NCBI RefSeq assembly: GCF_017873245.1
Contig: NZ_JAGGJY010000004.1
Location: 124,001 to 188,000, forward strand
From: Clostridium tertium
Lineage (GTDB): Bacteria; Bacillota; Clostridia; Clostridiales; Clostridiaceae
Length of the DNA stretch: 64,000 bases
Reading direction: 5' to 3'
A program made the translations under genes and the position numbers. The notes beneath the pieces are model-generated. The model saw only the letters and a program-made list of their open reading frames with translations. It was not told the origin of the DNA and did no database searches. Of the stretch, positions 54,585-62,250 are shown one piece after another (position 1 is the stretch's first letter; each line of letters starts with the position of its first letter).

Positions 54585-55349
54585 CTATTTTTGTTTTATT
54601 GTCATTTTTCTTATTAATATATATGCAACAGCAGCTAATGCTACAGATGTAATGCTAAAAGTTGAAATAGTCATATATACATTTCTAGGTAAAATTCCTA
54701 AAATATAAAATAAAGCCTCAGAAATTTTACCTAATAAATATGGAAAACTTAATACCATCATATTAAATATCATATTAAAAACTATAATTAATAATATTGG
54801 AATAATTGATATTACAGTCTTCATTAATTTATTGCATTTATAATAAAGCATGGTTATTACAAACCCTAAAAGAAATACCATTAAATATACAGATACTTGA
54901 AATAAAAACGTATTAAAAAGTGTTTCTAAACTATTACTTTGAACCCACCCATTATTAGCATAATTCCAAATATTAACGTAATCCGTATATATCATATCAT
55001 AATTAGTTGGACAGTTAACAAAAATGTTATATATCCTATTTAGAATTAAATCTATAAATGACATCCCTATAGATATTGAAACCATTGATAATACTGTTCC
55101 ATAAAAGTAACTCTTTCTAGATAAGTTATTAGCCTTTATAAAATAAAAATTTTCCTTAAACACATTTAATCCTACAACAAATATAAATATGGCAGAAGAA
55201 AGTTCTATTCCCGATGACGATATTGTTCCATTAAATTTATAAGCAAATATTGTTGAGAGAGCGCATATAGCAATGAATACGCAATAATATATTAATATTG
55301 ATTTTTTTAAAGAGCCTATATTATATTTAACTATTGATTTTATCTTCAT
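54585..55349 (-). CDS. ABC-2-type membrane protein of a YtrA-regulated transporter
   Basis: 254 residues, six predicted membrane helices spread over the whole length (first at about 18-35, last at 225-246, KxxR-type basic C-terminus). No family motif beyond the ABC-2-like topology. The start codon overlaps the stop of the ATPase gene by one base, so it is the third gene of a GntR-ATPase-permease operon. Such BcrAB/Ytr-like systems often respond to cell-wall antibiotics; the substrate is not visible here. Confidence 0.8.
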   Translation of the reverse strand: MKIKSIVKYNIGSLKKSILIYYCVFIAICALSTIFAYKFNGTISSSGIELSSAIFIFVVGLNVFKENFYFIKANNLSRKSYFYGTVLSMVSISIGMSFIDLILNRIYNIFVNCPTNYDMIYTDYVNIWNYANNGWVQSNSLETLFNTFLFQVSVYLMVFLLGFVITMLYYKCNKLMKTVISIIPILLIIVFNMIFNMMVLSFPYLLGKISEALFYILGILPRNVYMTISTFSITSVALAAVAYILIRKMTIKQK

Positions 55350-56224
55350 TACTTAGCTTCCTCCTCTCCTGTTAAATGAATAAACAATTTTTGAAGTTCA
55401 ACTTTTGAAATTTCTAACCCTAATTCTACTATCTCCTTTTTATTTTCTTTAGTTAATCCCCCAATGATTGTAGCCTCCTTAAATCCAGCTATAGTTTCTA
55501 TATTAATACAATTCTTACCTTCTAAATACTTATCTACTTTTTCAGCTGCTCCTGATACTAAGTAAGCTTCTCCTAATAACCCTTCTACTTCTCTATCACC
55601 TAAAACTTTTCCATTCTTAATTATTATTACTTTTTCTAAAATCTCTGAAACCTCTTCTATAATATGAGTTGAAAGTACTATAGTCTTTGGCTCATCTATA
55701 TAATTTGCAACTAATTCTTTATAAAACATATCTCTATGATTTGCATCTAATCCTAAAACAGGCTCATCAAAAAGTAATATTTCAGCTCCTGATGATAAAG
55801 TTATTATTATTTTACATATTGAAGAATATCCAGTAGATAACTCTTTAAATTTTTTATCAACATTAAGTCCAAACTTTTTGCTTAAATTTAATGCATAGTC
55901 CATATCAAAATTATTATAGAATTCTTTTGTCCATTTAAATAAATCTTTGATTTTTAAACTTGGTGGATATAAATCTTGCTCTGTCATAAAATAAATTTTA
56001 TCATTTACCTTATCGTTTTCTATTAAATCTTCATTATCAATTGTAATTTTACCTTCAGTTGGGAATATTCTATTAGTTATAAGGTTTAGTAAAGTTGTTT
56101 TCCCTGCCCCATTTCTTCCCAATAATCCATATATCTTATTTTCCTCTATTGTTAATGAAACATTATCTAGAACCTTATTCTTTCCATATGTCTTGGTTAA
56201 ATTAGATATTTTTATTAATGACAT
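55349..56224 (-). CDS. ABC transporter ATP-binding protein (YtrB/BcrA-like)
   Basis: 291 residues. Walker A LLGRNGAGKTTLLNLI, signature degenerate (LSTGYSSICKIIITLS in place of LSGGQ), Walker B ILLFDEPVLGLDANHRD, switch His in VLSTHIIEE. The C-terminal 80 residues form the extra domain found in YtrB/EcsA-type ATPases. Lies 3 bases after the GntR regulator gene and overlaps the permease. The altered signature is common in this subfamily. Confidence 0.9.
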   Translation of the reverse strand: MSLIKISNLTKTYGKNKVLDNVSLTIEENKIYGLLGRNGAGKTTLLNLITNRIFPTEGKITIDNEDLIENDKVNDKIYFMTEQDLYPPSLKIKDLFKWTKEFYNNFDMDYALNLSKKFGLNVDKKFKELSTGYSSICKIIITLSSGAEILLFDEPVLGLDANHRDMFYKELVANYIDEPKTIVLSTHIIEEVSEILEKVIIIKNGKVLGDREVEGLLGEAYLVSGAAEKVDKYLEGKNCINIETIAGFKEATIIGGLTKENKKEIVELGLEISKVELQKLFIHLTGEEEAK

Positions 56225-56227
56225 TAA

Positions 56228-56590
56228 CTACTCCCCCCTTCTAATCATTTCTATGATATCTACAGTAGATATATTAAGCTTCTTAGCTTCTTCAATTAAT
56301 GAAACTATATAATTAGAATAAAACTTATCTTTTCTCTTTTGTATTAACTTTTCCTTACTACCACTTGAAACAAACATCCCAACACCTCTTCTTTTATAAA
56401 TAATTCCTTCATCTACTAATAAATTAAAGCCTTTCGCTACAGTTGCTGGATTAATTTTGAACTTTACAGATATTTCTGTTGTTGATGGTATTACTTCATC
56501 TTCATTAAAAATTCCATTTAAAATTCCATCTTCTATTGATTGTGCTATTTGAATATATATAGGTATTTCACTAGAAAAATCTAAATTCAT
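56228..56590 (-). CDS. GntR-family repressor, YtrA subfamily
   Basis: 120 residues: a winged helix-turn-helix (PIYIQIAQSIEDGILNG, IPSTTEISVKFKINPATVAKGF) with a short helical tail of about 45 residues, typical of YtrA regulators. First gene of the operon that it probably represses. AAGGAGG precedes the ATG. The promoter (56662-56690) carries an inverted repeat AGTTAATT...AATTAACT overlapping the -10 box, a likely autoregulatory operator. Confidence 0.9.
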   Translation of the reverse strand: MNLDFSSEIPIYIQIAQSIEDGILNGIFNEDEVIPSTTEISVKFKINPATVAKGFNLLVDEGIIYKRRGVGMFVSSGSKEKLIQKRKDKFYSNYIVSLIEEAKKLNISTVDIIEMIRRGE

Positions 56591-56632
56591 AGCTACCTCC
56601 TTTTAACTTTCTAATATAATATATGTGAATTC

Positions 56633-56690
56633 AGTTAATTTGTTCATTACTTATGTAATTAACTATATATCTTTTAAGATTAATTGTCAA
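56633..56690 (-). promoter_or_regulatory. Promoter and putative operator of the GntR/ABC operon
   Basis: Minus-strand TTGACA (56685-56690), 17-base spacer, TATAGT (56662-56667). Arms AGTTAATT (56633-56640) and AATTAACT (56657-56664) flank 16 bases and overlap the -10 box. Confidence 0.7.
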
Positions 56691-56701
56691 TATTTAGAAA
56701 C

Positions 56702-56736
56702 AAAAAAAGGATGATGCTATATAAACATCATCTCTT
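56702..56736 (-). terminator. Terminator of the NSS transporter gene
   Basis: Minus-strand GATGATG / CATCATC stem with a nine-base loop, then CTTTTTTT. Confidence 0.85.
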
Positions 56737-56761
56737 GATTTATTTAAAACTTACTAATTAA

Positions 56762-58072
56762 CTATATACCGCCATAAATTATTCCAAGTATTATAACCAA
56801 TACTGTTATAGTAGTAAAACCGTACTTCGAAAATAATAAAAACTTATTTCCAACCTTCCTACTTGCACCCATATTTATTTCCTCTAGAATTTCTTCTTTA
56901 TCTCTCATGAAATAGAATACTATAAGAACTATTAATGCTCCAAGAGGAGATATAACTATTGTTATAAAATCTGCAAAATTATTAAATAAATTCATATCTA
57001 AATTTAATGGTATTGATAGTATAAATAATATCATTGATATTAAAATTGTAGCTTTTTTCCTACTTAATTTTGTTTGAGACATTAAAGCTTCTACTGGCCC
57101 CTCTAGCATATTTATTGATGAGCTTACAGCTGCAAATATTATACTTAAGAAAAATAATATTGATAGTATTTGTCCTGCAGGCATTGATTTAAAAATAGTC
57201 GGTAGTGTTATAAATAACAATGGTGGCCCTGACATAGGATCTAAGCCAAATGCAAATACTGCTGGCATTATAACAAATGAAGCTAATAATGCTGATATAG
57301 TATCTAATATTGCTGTACTAATTGCGGCCCTTGGTATATCCATATCCTTTTCTATATAACTACCATACACCACCATTCCACATCCATTTAATGATACTGT
57401 GAAAAATGCTTGTCCAAGTGCCATTACCCATGTATTAACTTTAAATAAGTATTCCCATTTAGGTGTTAATAAGTATTTAACTCCTTCCATTGCTCCTGGT
57501 AAAGTTAATGATCTAAAAGCTAATAATATAAAAATTATAAAAAGTAATGGCATTATTATCTTATTTGCCTTTTCTATTCCCTTTGTAATCCCTATAATTA
57601 CTATAATAAGAGCTATAAATATTGCAATTGCATTCCATAATATAGTTTCATTACTTCCTGCAAAATTATTAAAGAAACTATCTATCTCTATTTTATTTAT
57701 TTCTCCTGTTGTACTTAAAGTAAAATATTTAATAATCCAGCCTACAACTACGTTATAAAACATAAAAACTCCTGCTAATCCTACTGCTGGTATTGCCCCT
57801 ATTAATACTCCACCTTTTTTGCCCCTTTTCTCAAATGTATCTTTTATTCCTGTTAATGATCCCCCCTGCGCTGATCTTCCAAAAGTAAATTCTGTAATAA
57901 GCCCTATAGAACCTAGTAATAAAACAAATATAAAGTATGGTATTAAAAATACTGCTCCTCCATTTTGTCCTAGCCTATATGGGAACATCCAAATGTTACC
58001 TAAACCTACAGCTGCTCCTATGCAAGATATTATAAATCCTACCCTGCTCGTAAAATGTTCTCTTTTCTTCAT
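56762..58072 (-). CDS. NSS-family sodium symporter, predicted tyrosine transporter
   Basis: 436 residues of the neurotransmitter:sodium symporter family (LeuT fold), with about eleven helices. The N-terminus FTSRVGFIISCIGAAVGLGNIWMFPY is the conserved helix 1 with the unwound, substrate- and Na+-binding GxAVGLGNIWxFP. Length and predicted helix number match the bacterial tyrosine transporter Tyt1 of Fusobacterium rather than LeuT. The 480-base leader holds a Tyr-codon-rich small ORF and alternative hairpins ending in two terminators, so expression should rise when charged tRNA-Tyr is scarce. Tyrosine is thus the best substrate guess. AAGGAGG lies about 10 bases before the ATG. Monocistronic. 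Confidence 0.9.
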   Translation of the reverse strand: MKKREHFTSRVGFIISCIGAAVGLGNIWMFPYRLGQNGGAVFLIPYFIFVLLLGSIGLITEFTFGRSAQGGSLTGIKDTFEKRGKKGGVLIGAIPAVGLAGVFMFYNVVVGWIIKYFTLSTTGEINKIEIDSFFNNFAGSNETILWNAIAIFIALIIVIIGITKGIEKANKIIMPLLFIIFILLAFRSLTLPGAMEGVKYLLTPKWEYLFKVNTWVMALGQAFFTVSLNGCGMVVYGSYIEKDMDIPRAAISTAILDTISALLASFVIMPAVFAFGLDPMSGPPLLFITLPTIFKSMPAGQILSILFFLSIIFAAVSSSINMLEGPVEALMSQTKLSRKKATILISMILFILSIPLNLDMNLFNNFADFITIVISPLGALIVLIVFYFMRDKEEILEEINMGASRKVGNKFLLFSKYGFTTITVLVIILGIIYGGI

Positions 58073-58100
58073 AACCTACATTCCTCCTTAATTTATATAT

Positions 58101-58130
58101 AAAAAAACCACATAGTCTCTACTATGTGGT
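58101..58130 (-). terminator. Second attenuator terminator in the NSS leader
   Basis: Minus-strand ACCACATAG / CTATGTGGT around six bases, followed by seven Ts, 30 bases before the NSS start codon. It repeats the stem of the first terminator. Confidence 0.88.
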
Positions 58131-58141
58131 AAATAAGCAGG

Positions 58142-58176
58142 AATAAAAATACCACATAGCATTTATCTATGTGGTT
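58142..58176 (-). terminator. First attenuator terminator in the NSS leader
   Basis: Minus-strand AACCACATAG (58176-58167) pairs with CTATGTGGT (58159-58151), followed by ATTTTTATT. Its left arm can instead pair with CTATG-A-TGGTT at 58225-58215. Confidence 0.82.
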
Positions 58177-58214
58177 AAATTATCTCTATAAACTCGAGCA
58201 TAATTAAAACTTAT

Positions 58215-58285
58215 AACCATCATAGATACAAACCTTAAATCTTGATTACGGCTTGTATCTATAATTACTTTATAAATACAAGTCC
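58215..58285 (-). promoter_or_regulatory. Alternative-pairing segments of the NSS attenuator
   Basis: On the minus-strand RNA, segment 1 (58285-58272, GGACUUGUAUUUAU) can pair with segment 2 (58262-58250, AUAGAUACAAGCC), and segment 2 with segment 3 (58234-58222, GGUUUGUAUCUAU). Segment 3 runs into CUAUGAUGGUU, which can pair with the left arm of the first terminator (10 bp, one bulged A). The pairings exclude each other in chain. Confidence 0.7.
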
Positions 58286-58353
58286 TATCTATAATAGCTA
58301 TAATAATAATTCATATTAACTTTTATTTCTTTCAAGTTAATTATTTTGCTCAT
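58285..58353 (-). CDS. Tyrosine-rich leader peptide of the NSS gene
   Basis: 22 codons from ATG 58353 to TAG 58285, with GGGAG seven bases before the start. The C-terminus is MNYYYSYYR: five Tyr codons (all UAU) in the last seven residues. The stop codon abuts segment 1 of the alternative structure. This is the hallmark of an amino-acid-sensing leader peptide, here for tyrosine. Confidence 0.75.
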   Translation of the reverse strand: MSKIINLKEIKVNMNYYYSYYR

Positions 58354-58383
58354 TTTTATTCTCCCAAAACTGCATTTTAGTAA

Positions 58384-58412
58384 ATATTAACACTTCCTTA
58401 TTCGAGTGTCAA
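58384..58412 (-). promoter_or_regulatory. Sigma-A promoter of the NSS leader
   Basis: Minus-strand TTGACA (58407-58412), 17-base spacer, TAATAT (58384-58389), about 25 bases upstream of the leader ORF start. Confidence 0.82.
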
Positions 58413-58551
58413 CCCTATAAATTATAGTATTTAAATAATTTACTATGTTTCCATTAAATTTTCTAAATATTATTTTAGCTTTAAATGAAAATATGTTAAC
58501 TTTATGATATAATAACGAAATGAATAATATTAGAAATGAGGTCGGTTTTTA

Positions 58552-60162
58552 GTGATAACTGTATCAAACGTAAGTTTAAGATTTGGTGGCCGTAAGCTTT
58601 TTGAAGATGTAAATATAAAATTTACTCCTGGTAACTGTTATGGCGTTATCGGTGCTAACGGTGCTGGTAAAAGTACATTCTTAAAAATATTATCTGGAGA
58701 AATTGAACCAAATACAGGAGATGTTTCTATTGCTCCAAATACAAGAATGTCTGTTTTAAAACAAGATCATTATGCATATGATGAATTCGAAGTTTTACAA
58801 ACAGTAATAATGGGTAACAAAAAATTATATGAAATAATGGAAGAAAAAGATGCTTTATATGCAAAGCCTGATTTTTCTGATGAAGATGGTATAAGAGCTT
58901 CTGAATTAGAAGGTGAATTTGCTGATATGAATGGTTGGGAAGCTGAATCAGATGCTTCTTCATTACTTCAAGGCTTAGGAATCGGAACTGACATGCACTA
59001 CAAAAAGATGTCAGAACTTGTAGGTGGAGAAAAGGTTAAAGTTCTTTTAGCTCAAGCTTTATTCGGTAATCCTGGAATTCTAATTCTAGATGAGCCTACA
59101 AACCACTTAGATATACAATCAATTAACTGGTTGGAAGACTTCCTTTTAAGATTTGAAGGAACTGTTATAGTTGTATCCCATGATAGACACTTCTTAAATA
59201 CAGTATGTACTGTAATGGCAGATGTTGACTTTGGTAAGATCAAATTATATGTTGGTAACTATGACTTCTGGTATGAATCAAGCCAATTAGCATTACAAAT
59301 GGCTAAGGATCAAAACAAAAAGAAGGAAGATAAAATTAAAGAATTACAAGACTTTATTGCAAGATTTAGTGCTAATGCTTCTAAATCTAAGCAAGCAACT
59401 TCACGTAAGAAGTTATTAGATAAAATAACTTTAGATGATATTCAACCTTCAAGCAGAAGATATCCTTTCGTTGGATTCAAACCTGAAAGAGAGGTTGGTA
59501 ATGAAATTTTAACAGTTGAAGGATTAACTAAGACTATTGATGGAGTTAAAGTTTTAGACAATGTTAGTTTTAGAATTAATAAAGATGATAAAATAGCACT
59601 TATTGGTGACAATGACATTGCTATAACAACTTTATTTAAAATAATAAACGGTGAAATGGAGCCAGACAGTGGAGAATTCAAATGGGGAATAACTATAACA
59701 AAATCTTACTTCCCTAAAGATAATAATGAATTCTTTGATGACTGTGATTTAAGCCTTGTAGATTGGCTAAGACAATACTCAGGTAACACTGTTGAAGAGC
59801 AATCTGAATCTTACTTAAGAGGATTCCTAGGTAGAATGTTATTCTCTGGTGAAGAAGCATTAAAGAAAGCTAGTGTATTATCAGGAGGAGAAAAGGTTAG
59901 ATGTATGTTATCTAGAATGATGCTTACAAATGCTAATGTATTAATGCTAGATCAACCTACAAACCACTTAGACCTTGAATCAATAACTGCTGTTAATAAC
60001 GGACTTAAAGATTATAAGAGTGTTATAATGTTTGCTTCTCATGACCATCAATTTATTCAAACTATTGCAAATAGAATAATAGATATTAAACAAGATGGAT
60101 CAATAGTAGATAGAGCTATGACATATGATGAATACTTAGAATTCTCAGGTAAGACTAAATAA
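58552..60162 (+). CDS. ABC-F family ATPase (YbiT-like) with altered second ATP site
   Basis: 536 residues, two ABC domains without membrane parts, as in ribosome-associated ABC-F proteins. NBD1 is intact: GANGAGKST (about residue 36), VGGEKVKVLLAQ, LILDEPTNHLD. An inter-domain linker of helices (about 240-310; KKKEDKIKELQDF) follows. NBD2 has SGGEKVRCMLSR, but its Walker A reads GDNDIAITT with Ile358 in the Lys position (codon ATA), and its Walker B reads LMLDQPTNHLD with Gln468 at the catalytic Glu. Starts with GTG after a GAGG site. It looks like a general translation factor, not a resistance determinant. Confidence 0.9.
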   Translation: MITVSNVSLRFGGRKLFEDVNIKFTPGNCYGVIGANGAGKSTFLKILSGEIEPNTGDVSIAPNTRMSVLKQDHYAYDEFEVLQTVIMGNKKLYEIMEEKDALYAKPDFSDEDGIRASELEGEFADMNGWEAESDASSLLQGLGIGTDMHYKKMSELVGGEKVKVLLAQALFGNPGILILDEPTNHLDIQSINWLEDFLLRFEGTVIVVSHDRHFLNTVCTVMADVDFGKIKLYVGNYDFWYESSQLALQMAKDQNKKKEDKIKELQDFIARFSANASKSKQATSRKKLLDKITLDDIQPSSRRYPFVGFKPEREVGNEILTVEGLTKTIDGVKVLDNVSFRINKDDKIALIGDNDIAITTLFKIINGEMEPDSGEFKWGITITKSYFPKDNNEFFDDCDLSLVDWLRQYSGNTVEEQSESYLRGFLGRMLFSGEEALKKASVLSGGEKVRCMLSRMMLTNANVLMLDQPTNHLDLESITAVNNGLKDYKSVIMFASHDHQFIQTIANRIIDIKQDGSIVDRAMTYDEYLEFSGKTK

Positions 60163-60172
60163 AGATTTATAT

Positions 60173-60210
60173 AAAAATAAGGGGCTGCTTGAAACAGCTC
60201 CTTATTTTTT
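60173..60210. terminator. Bidirectional terminator after the ABC-F gene
   Basis: A 15-bp stem, AAAAATAAGGGGCTG with CAGCTCCTTATTTTT (one G-U pair), T runs on both strands; it overlaps the stop of the convergent GNAT gene. Confidence 0.92.
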
Positions 60211-60667
60211 ATAGATTATTTATCATTCTAATTTCTCTGTATTTTACTCCTGAAAATTCATATTCAAATACTTCTCTCTTTTCAAAGCCATTTTTTTCAT
60301 ATAAATCTATCGCAATAATATTATCAACCTCAGCACTTGTGTAAAGCTTCTGATGTCCATATTTATCTACAAAGAACTCTAAAAACTTCTGTACTGCTAC
60401 TTTTCCTATTCCATTATTTTGATACTTAATATCTATCATAAATCTGCTCATTGACCATCCATTAAGTTCGTCATCAAAATCATATAAAATAAATCCTACA
60501 ATATCATTATCCTTATAAATACCTAATGGATATAAATTAGGCTCATATGCTGCTTGTACCAAAGAATACATATTGGAAGCAACAAATCTTTTCTGTTCAT
60601 CACTAACTTTTAATTCTATACATTCATTATAATTACTTCTATCAATTTCCCTAAATTCTATATTCAT
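60209..60667 (-). CDS. GNAT acetyltransferase, polyamine (BltD/PaiA-like) type
   Basis: 152 residues. The N-terminus NYNECIELKVSDEQKRFVASNMYSLVQA is typical of spermine/spermidine acetyltransferases such as BltD. The acetyl-CoA site is DIKYQNNGIGKVAVQKF (about residues 85-100) and the C-terminal LYEKNGFEKR closes the fold. It starts 27 bases after the MATE gene and is cotranscribed with it, echoing the blt-bltD pairing of a drug/polyamine pump with a polyamine acetyltransferase in Bacillus. Exact substrate inferred. Confidence 0.87.
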   Translation of the reverse strand: MNIEFREIDRSNYNECIELKVSDEQKRFVASNMYSLVQAAYEPNLYPLGIYKDNDIVGFILYDFDDELNGWSMSRFMIDIKYQNNGIGKVAVQKFLEFFVDKYGHQKLYTSAEVDNIIAIDLYEKNGFEKREVFEYEFSGVKYREIRMINNL

Positions 60668-60694
60668 CTCTAATCTCTCCCCTTAATACTATAT

Positions 60695-62026
60695 TTATTT
60701 TTCTTCTTTAACTCCTTGTGTATATTTTAAATATAACATAATACTAATTAATAAAGTACTAACTTCAGCTAAAGGGATAGTAATCCAAACCCCTGTCATT
60801 CCAAATAATCTAGATAATAATAATATCAATGGAATAACTACAATTAAGCCTCTTATAATAGAAATTATAAAGGATTCTTTTGCTTCATTAATTGATGCAA
60901 AAAATGATGTTGTTACTATATTCAATCCCATTATAAAAAAAGCTGTAAAGTAAATCTTAATACCTTCATTTGCTATAGAAAACAACTCTTGATTTCGCTC
61001 TTTATTAAAAACATTAATTATTTCTTCTGAAAATACTATTCCTAATAGATAACAAAGAGATCCAACAACTGCTGCTGTTATTAAAGCATACTTATATATA
61101 ACTTTAACATTCTTACTTTTACCTTCGCCATAATTTTTACTTATTATTGGTTGTATTCCCTGAGCTATACCAGTAAATATTGCAACTACTATTAAAGCAA
61201 GATTTGCTATTACTCCATAAGCTGCTACCCCTATGTTATTAGCAATACCTAAAATTGTAAAATTAAATAACAACATTATTATCCCTGAAGAAAATTCCGT
61301 TATAAATGATGGTATTCCCAAAGAAATTATATTCTTTATATAATACTTACTAATCTTACATTTAATAAATTTAAAATTATTTTTCTTTTTAATAAAATGT
61401 AATGCTAGTGCTATTAAACTAATTACCGGAGCAAGTCCAGTTGCAAATGCAGCTCCAAACATGCCTAGTTTAAAAGGAAATATAAAAACATAGTCTAAAA
61501 TTATATTACTAAAACTTCCTAAAAGCATTGCTATCATAGATAAGTTTGGATTATCATCATTTCTTATAAAACATATTATTATATTATTTATTATGAATGC
61601 ACAAGAAAACATTAAAATTGTTTTTAAATAGACTCCAGCTAAAGGATTCACATTTTTATCTGCACCCAGTAGACTAGCAATATCATATGAAAAAAGTATC
61701 CCGACAATAGTTAAAATTAATCCAACTAGCACCCCTAAAATAATTGAATTGGTAAAAACTTTATTTGCCTTTTCCTTATTATTTCTACCTCTATATATAG
61801 AATATTTTGTTGCTGCTCCCATTCCAATCATTAACCCAATTCCACTAATTAAACTATATGCTGGTAAAACCAAATTCAATGCAGTTAACCCAATACTTCC
61901 CACACCATTTGCTACAAAAAATGTATCAGCTAATATATAGCATGAAAGTCCTATCATGCTAATAACATTAAAAGATACATATTTTATGAAGCTTTTTAGA
62001 ATACTATTACTTAATTCTATTCTCAT
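60695..62026 (-). CDS. MATE-family multidrug efflux pump
   Basis: 443 residues, twelve membrane helices in two related halves (ANGVGSIGLTALNLVLPAYSLISGIGLMIGMG in the first half; IANLALIVVAIFTGIAQGIQPIISKNYGEG in the second, given here as landmarks around residues 40-70 and 265-300). Cation-coupled export of drugs or organic cations is the family role. The C-terminus is short and basic. Cotranscribed with a polyamine-type acetyltransferase. Upstream is a leader with its own promoter, an 8-codon ORF and a terminator, so expression is probably induced by events at the ribosome. Confidence 0.9.
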   Translation of the reverse strand: MRIELSNSILKSFIKYVSFNVISMIGLSCYILADTFFVANGVGSIGLTALNLVLPAYSLISGIGLMIGMGAATKYSIYRGRNNKEKANKVFTNSIILGVLVGLILTIVGILFSYDIASLLGADKNVNPLAGVYLKTILMFSCAFIINNIIICFIRNDDNPNLSMIAMLLGSFSNIILDYVFIFPFKLGMFGAAFATGLAPVISLIALALHFIKKKNNFKFIKCKISKYYIKNIISLGIPSFITEFSSGIIMLLFNFTILGIANNIGVAAYGVIANLALIVVAIFTGIAQGIQPIISKNYGEGKSKNVKVIYKYALITAAVVGSLCYLLGIVFSEEIINVFNKERNQELFSIANEGIKIYFTAFFIMGLNIVTTSFFASINEAKESFIISIIRGLIVVIPLILLLSRLFGMTGVWITIPLAEVSTLLISIMLYLKYTQGVKEEK

Positions 62027-62046
62027 ATTTCTCTCCTCCTATAAAT

Positions 62047-62104
62047 AAAAAAAGCATTAGGTGGTTCATACCCAAAGGCCTAATGGCATGAATCCCTAAT
62101 GCTT
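62047..62104 (-). terminator. Attenuator terminator in the MATE leader
   Basis: Minus-strand AAGCATTAGG / CCTAATGCTT (62104-62095 with 62061-62052), continued by an inner stem TTCATGCC/GGTATGAA, then seven Ts. It ends about 20 bases before the MATE start. The right arm can alternatively pair with AAGCATTGAGTG at 62149-62138. Confidence 0.85.
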
Positions 62105-62105
62105 G

Positions 62106-62132
62106 CTATACGAATATTATATCCGGCGACAT
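62106..62132 (-). CDS. 8-codon leader ORF MSPDIIFV before the MATE operon
   Basis: ATG 62132 after GAGTGA, TAG at 62106. The stop codon is one base before the left arm of the terminator, so a ribosome paused at the end of the ORF would cover that arm. The peptide ends I-F-V, as does the core of the macrolide-stalling motif IFVI of ErmCL. Its small size makes chance occurrence possible; the position argues against it. Confidence 0.55.
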   Translation of the reverse strand: MSPDIIFV

Positions 62133-62161
62133 AATCACTCAATGCTTATTTAATTAAAACA

Positions 62162-62190
62162 ATTTTATTATAACTTACTCTTATTGTCAA
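62162..62190 (-). promoter_or_regulatory. Sigma-A promoter of the MATE leader
   Basis: Minus-strand TTGACA (62185-62190), 17-base spacer, TAAAAT (62162-62167). Confidence 0.75.
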
Positions 62191-62250
62191 CATGTGAAAC
62201 TTCCAATTTATTTATATTAATTTATTTCCTTAGTATTCTTAAATAATCTG

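Noticed and set aside
58073..58440. T-box leader for the NSS gene
   Set aside because: No AGGGTGGNACCGCG antiterminator motif or specifier-loop architecture; a translatable Tyr-rich ORF explains the leader better.
62041..62160. Known riboswitch class (guanidine, purine, preQ1, ZTP) before the MATE gene
   Set aside because: I compared the leader with the conserved cores of these classes and found no match; the short ORF plus terminator is the simpler reading.
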